Below are positions 21,764-22,261 of a DNA stretch of 22,261 nt, piece after piece; positions within the stretch are counted from its first letter, which is position 1; each line of letters opens with the position of its first letter. The notes beneath the pieces are model-generated. The model was not told the origin of the DNA. It saw nothing but the letters and a program-made list of their open reading frames with translations, and did no database searches. The stretch is from JAFDVL01 sp043736395 (GTDB lineage: Bacteria > Acidobacteriota > Blastocatellia > RBC074). A program made the position numbers and the translations under genes. The DNA lies in the NCBI GenBank assembly GCA_043736395.1, contig JAYTCQ010000267.1, forward strand, positions 1 through 22,261. Reading direction: 5' to 3'.

Positions 21764-22261
21764 CTATTTCTTCGTAACTTGAAACGCCTCATCTGCATAT
21801 AACTTCGTATACTCCACCATATTATTCCAAACCTTCGAACCGTGATATTTTCCTTCGGTATATCCGATAACTTCTTTCTCTTTCCACGTTTCACTAAAGG
21901 CAATTTTCTCGCCTTTGCCCATCAAGTGATAGGCTTCGTGTAAGAGGACTACAGCGCGTTCGGTATCGTCCTGCGTTTTGGTAAAGAAATCCGGATAGAG
22001 CGTGACGTATTCAAAAGGAAAATTCGTCGCGGCGAAAGCTACCTGATGCTCAGATTTTAAGTTGATCCAATTATCCGTCGAGCGAAATCGAGTTACACGA
22101 CGCAGCAAAAAAGCCTTCCCGTAAAATCCTTTATCATCAAGAATCGAAATCGCTTTTTCAACCATTGCCTGCTGTTCGGCAGTGATCGGGTCTGACGTGA
22201 AACCTAACGACCAATAAAGCCCAATTGTTGCCAGCACGCACATAATTGCGATGCGCTTAAA
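21764..22261 (-). CDS. HExxH-containing putative membrane or exported zinc protein, partial
   Basis: The frame runs from the stop at 21764 to the right edge without a stop and its true start is probably outside. Beyond the first ATG (22243) it reads 'FKRIAI' then 'MCVLATIGLYWSLGFTSD', an N-terminal signal or anchor after positive residues. The mature part carries His-Glu-Ala-Tyr-His (21926-21940; 'VVLLHEAYHLMGKGE'), the HExxH zinc signature of gluzincin-type metallopeptidases, followed by 'WKEKEVIGYTEGKY', where a third ligand such as Glu could sit. Length after the anchor is only about 145 residues, so it would be a minimal peptidase or a non-catalytic relative. No named family is recognised. 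Confidence 0.65.
   Translation of the reverse strand, partial: FKRIAIMCVLATIGLYWSLGFTSDPITAEQQAMVEKAISILDDKGFYGKAFLLRRVTRFRSTDNWINLKSEHQVAFAATNFPFEYVTLYPDFFTKTQDDTERAVVLLHEAYHLMGKGEKIAFSETWKEKEVIGYTEGKYHGSKVWNNMVEYTKLYADEAFQVTKK

Overview
The window looks like a mid-GC chromosomal segment from an Acidobacteriota bacterium, most likely class Blastocatellia. This is an inference from the gene families present: repetitive secreted carboxypeptidase-regulatory-like proteins, a DUF1501 protein with a Tat signal, an S45 penicillin-acylase relative, a small HUH transposase with REP-like hairpins, and a PA-IL/LecA-like domain in a secreted protein. No rRNA, tRNA, CRISPR array or prophage was seen.

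Layout. Positions 1-7075 are an envelope/secretome block on the + strand: two tandem paralogous secreted beta-domain proteins, a small exported protein, and a penicillin-acylase-family Ntn hydrolase. A Tat-exported DUF1501 protein follows (7163-8632). Positions 8640-9900 form a scar: a Y1/HUH transposase with REP-type hairpins on both sides, then the C-terminal remnant of an FtsX-type permease that carries an in-frame stop. A DODA-type extradiol dioxygenase (9898-10671) abuts the remnant. Positions 10863-14306 are a housekeeping cluster: site-2 protease, trpS, scpA, scpB. A BrnT/BrnA-type toxin-antitoxin pair (14376-14862) and a full-length two-domain chromate transporter (14905-16359) follow. 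From 20185 down to 16468 the minus strand carries a zinc-ribbon/DUF4190-like membrane protein, a DUF2752 protein, an M14 carboxypeptidase and a broken LecA-domain gene. On the right are a carotenoid biosynthesis protein (+) and two minus-strand envelope proteins; the last carries an HExxH motif and runs off the window.

No single convincing new multi-gene system was found. The most distinctive signals are: (i) a hairpin-promoter-leader unit of about 120 bp present twice (3665-3785 and 4589-4711), one copy having lost its Shine-Dalgarno and start codon; (ii) an inverted REP pair beside the HUH transposase; (iii) three further, unrelated intergenic palindromic elements; (iv) a tryptophanyl-tRNA synthetase whose four-cysteine cluster motif has Arg at the last position and an extra Cys near the first; (v) a probably leaderless toxin-antitoxin promoter with a palindrome between its -35 and -10; and (vi) two decayed genes.
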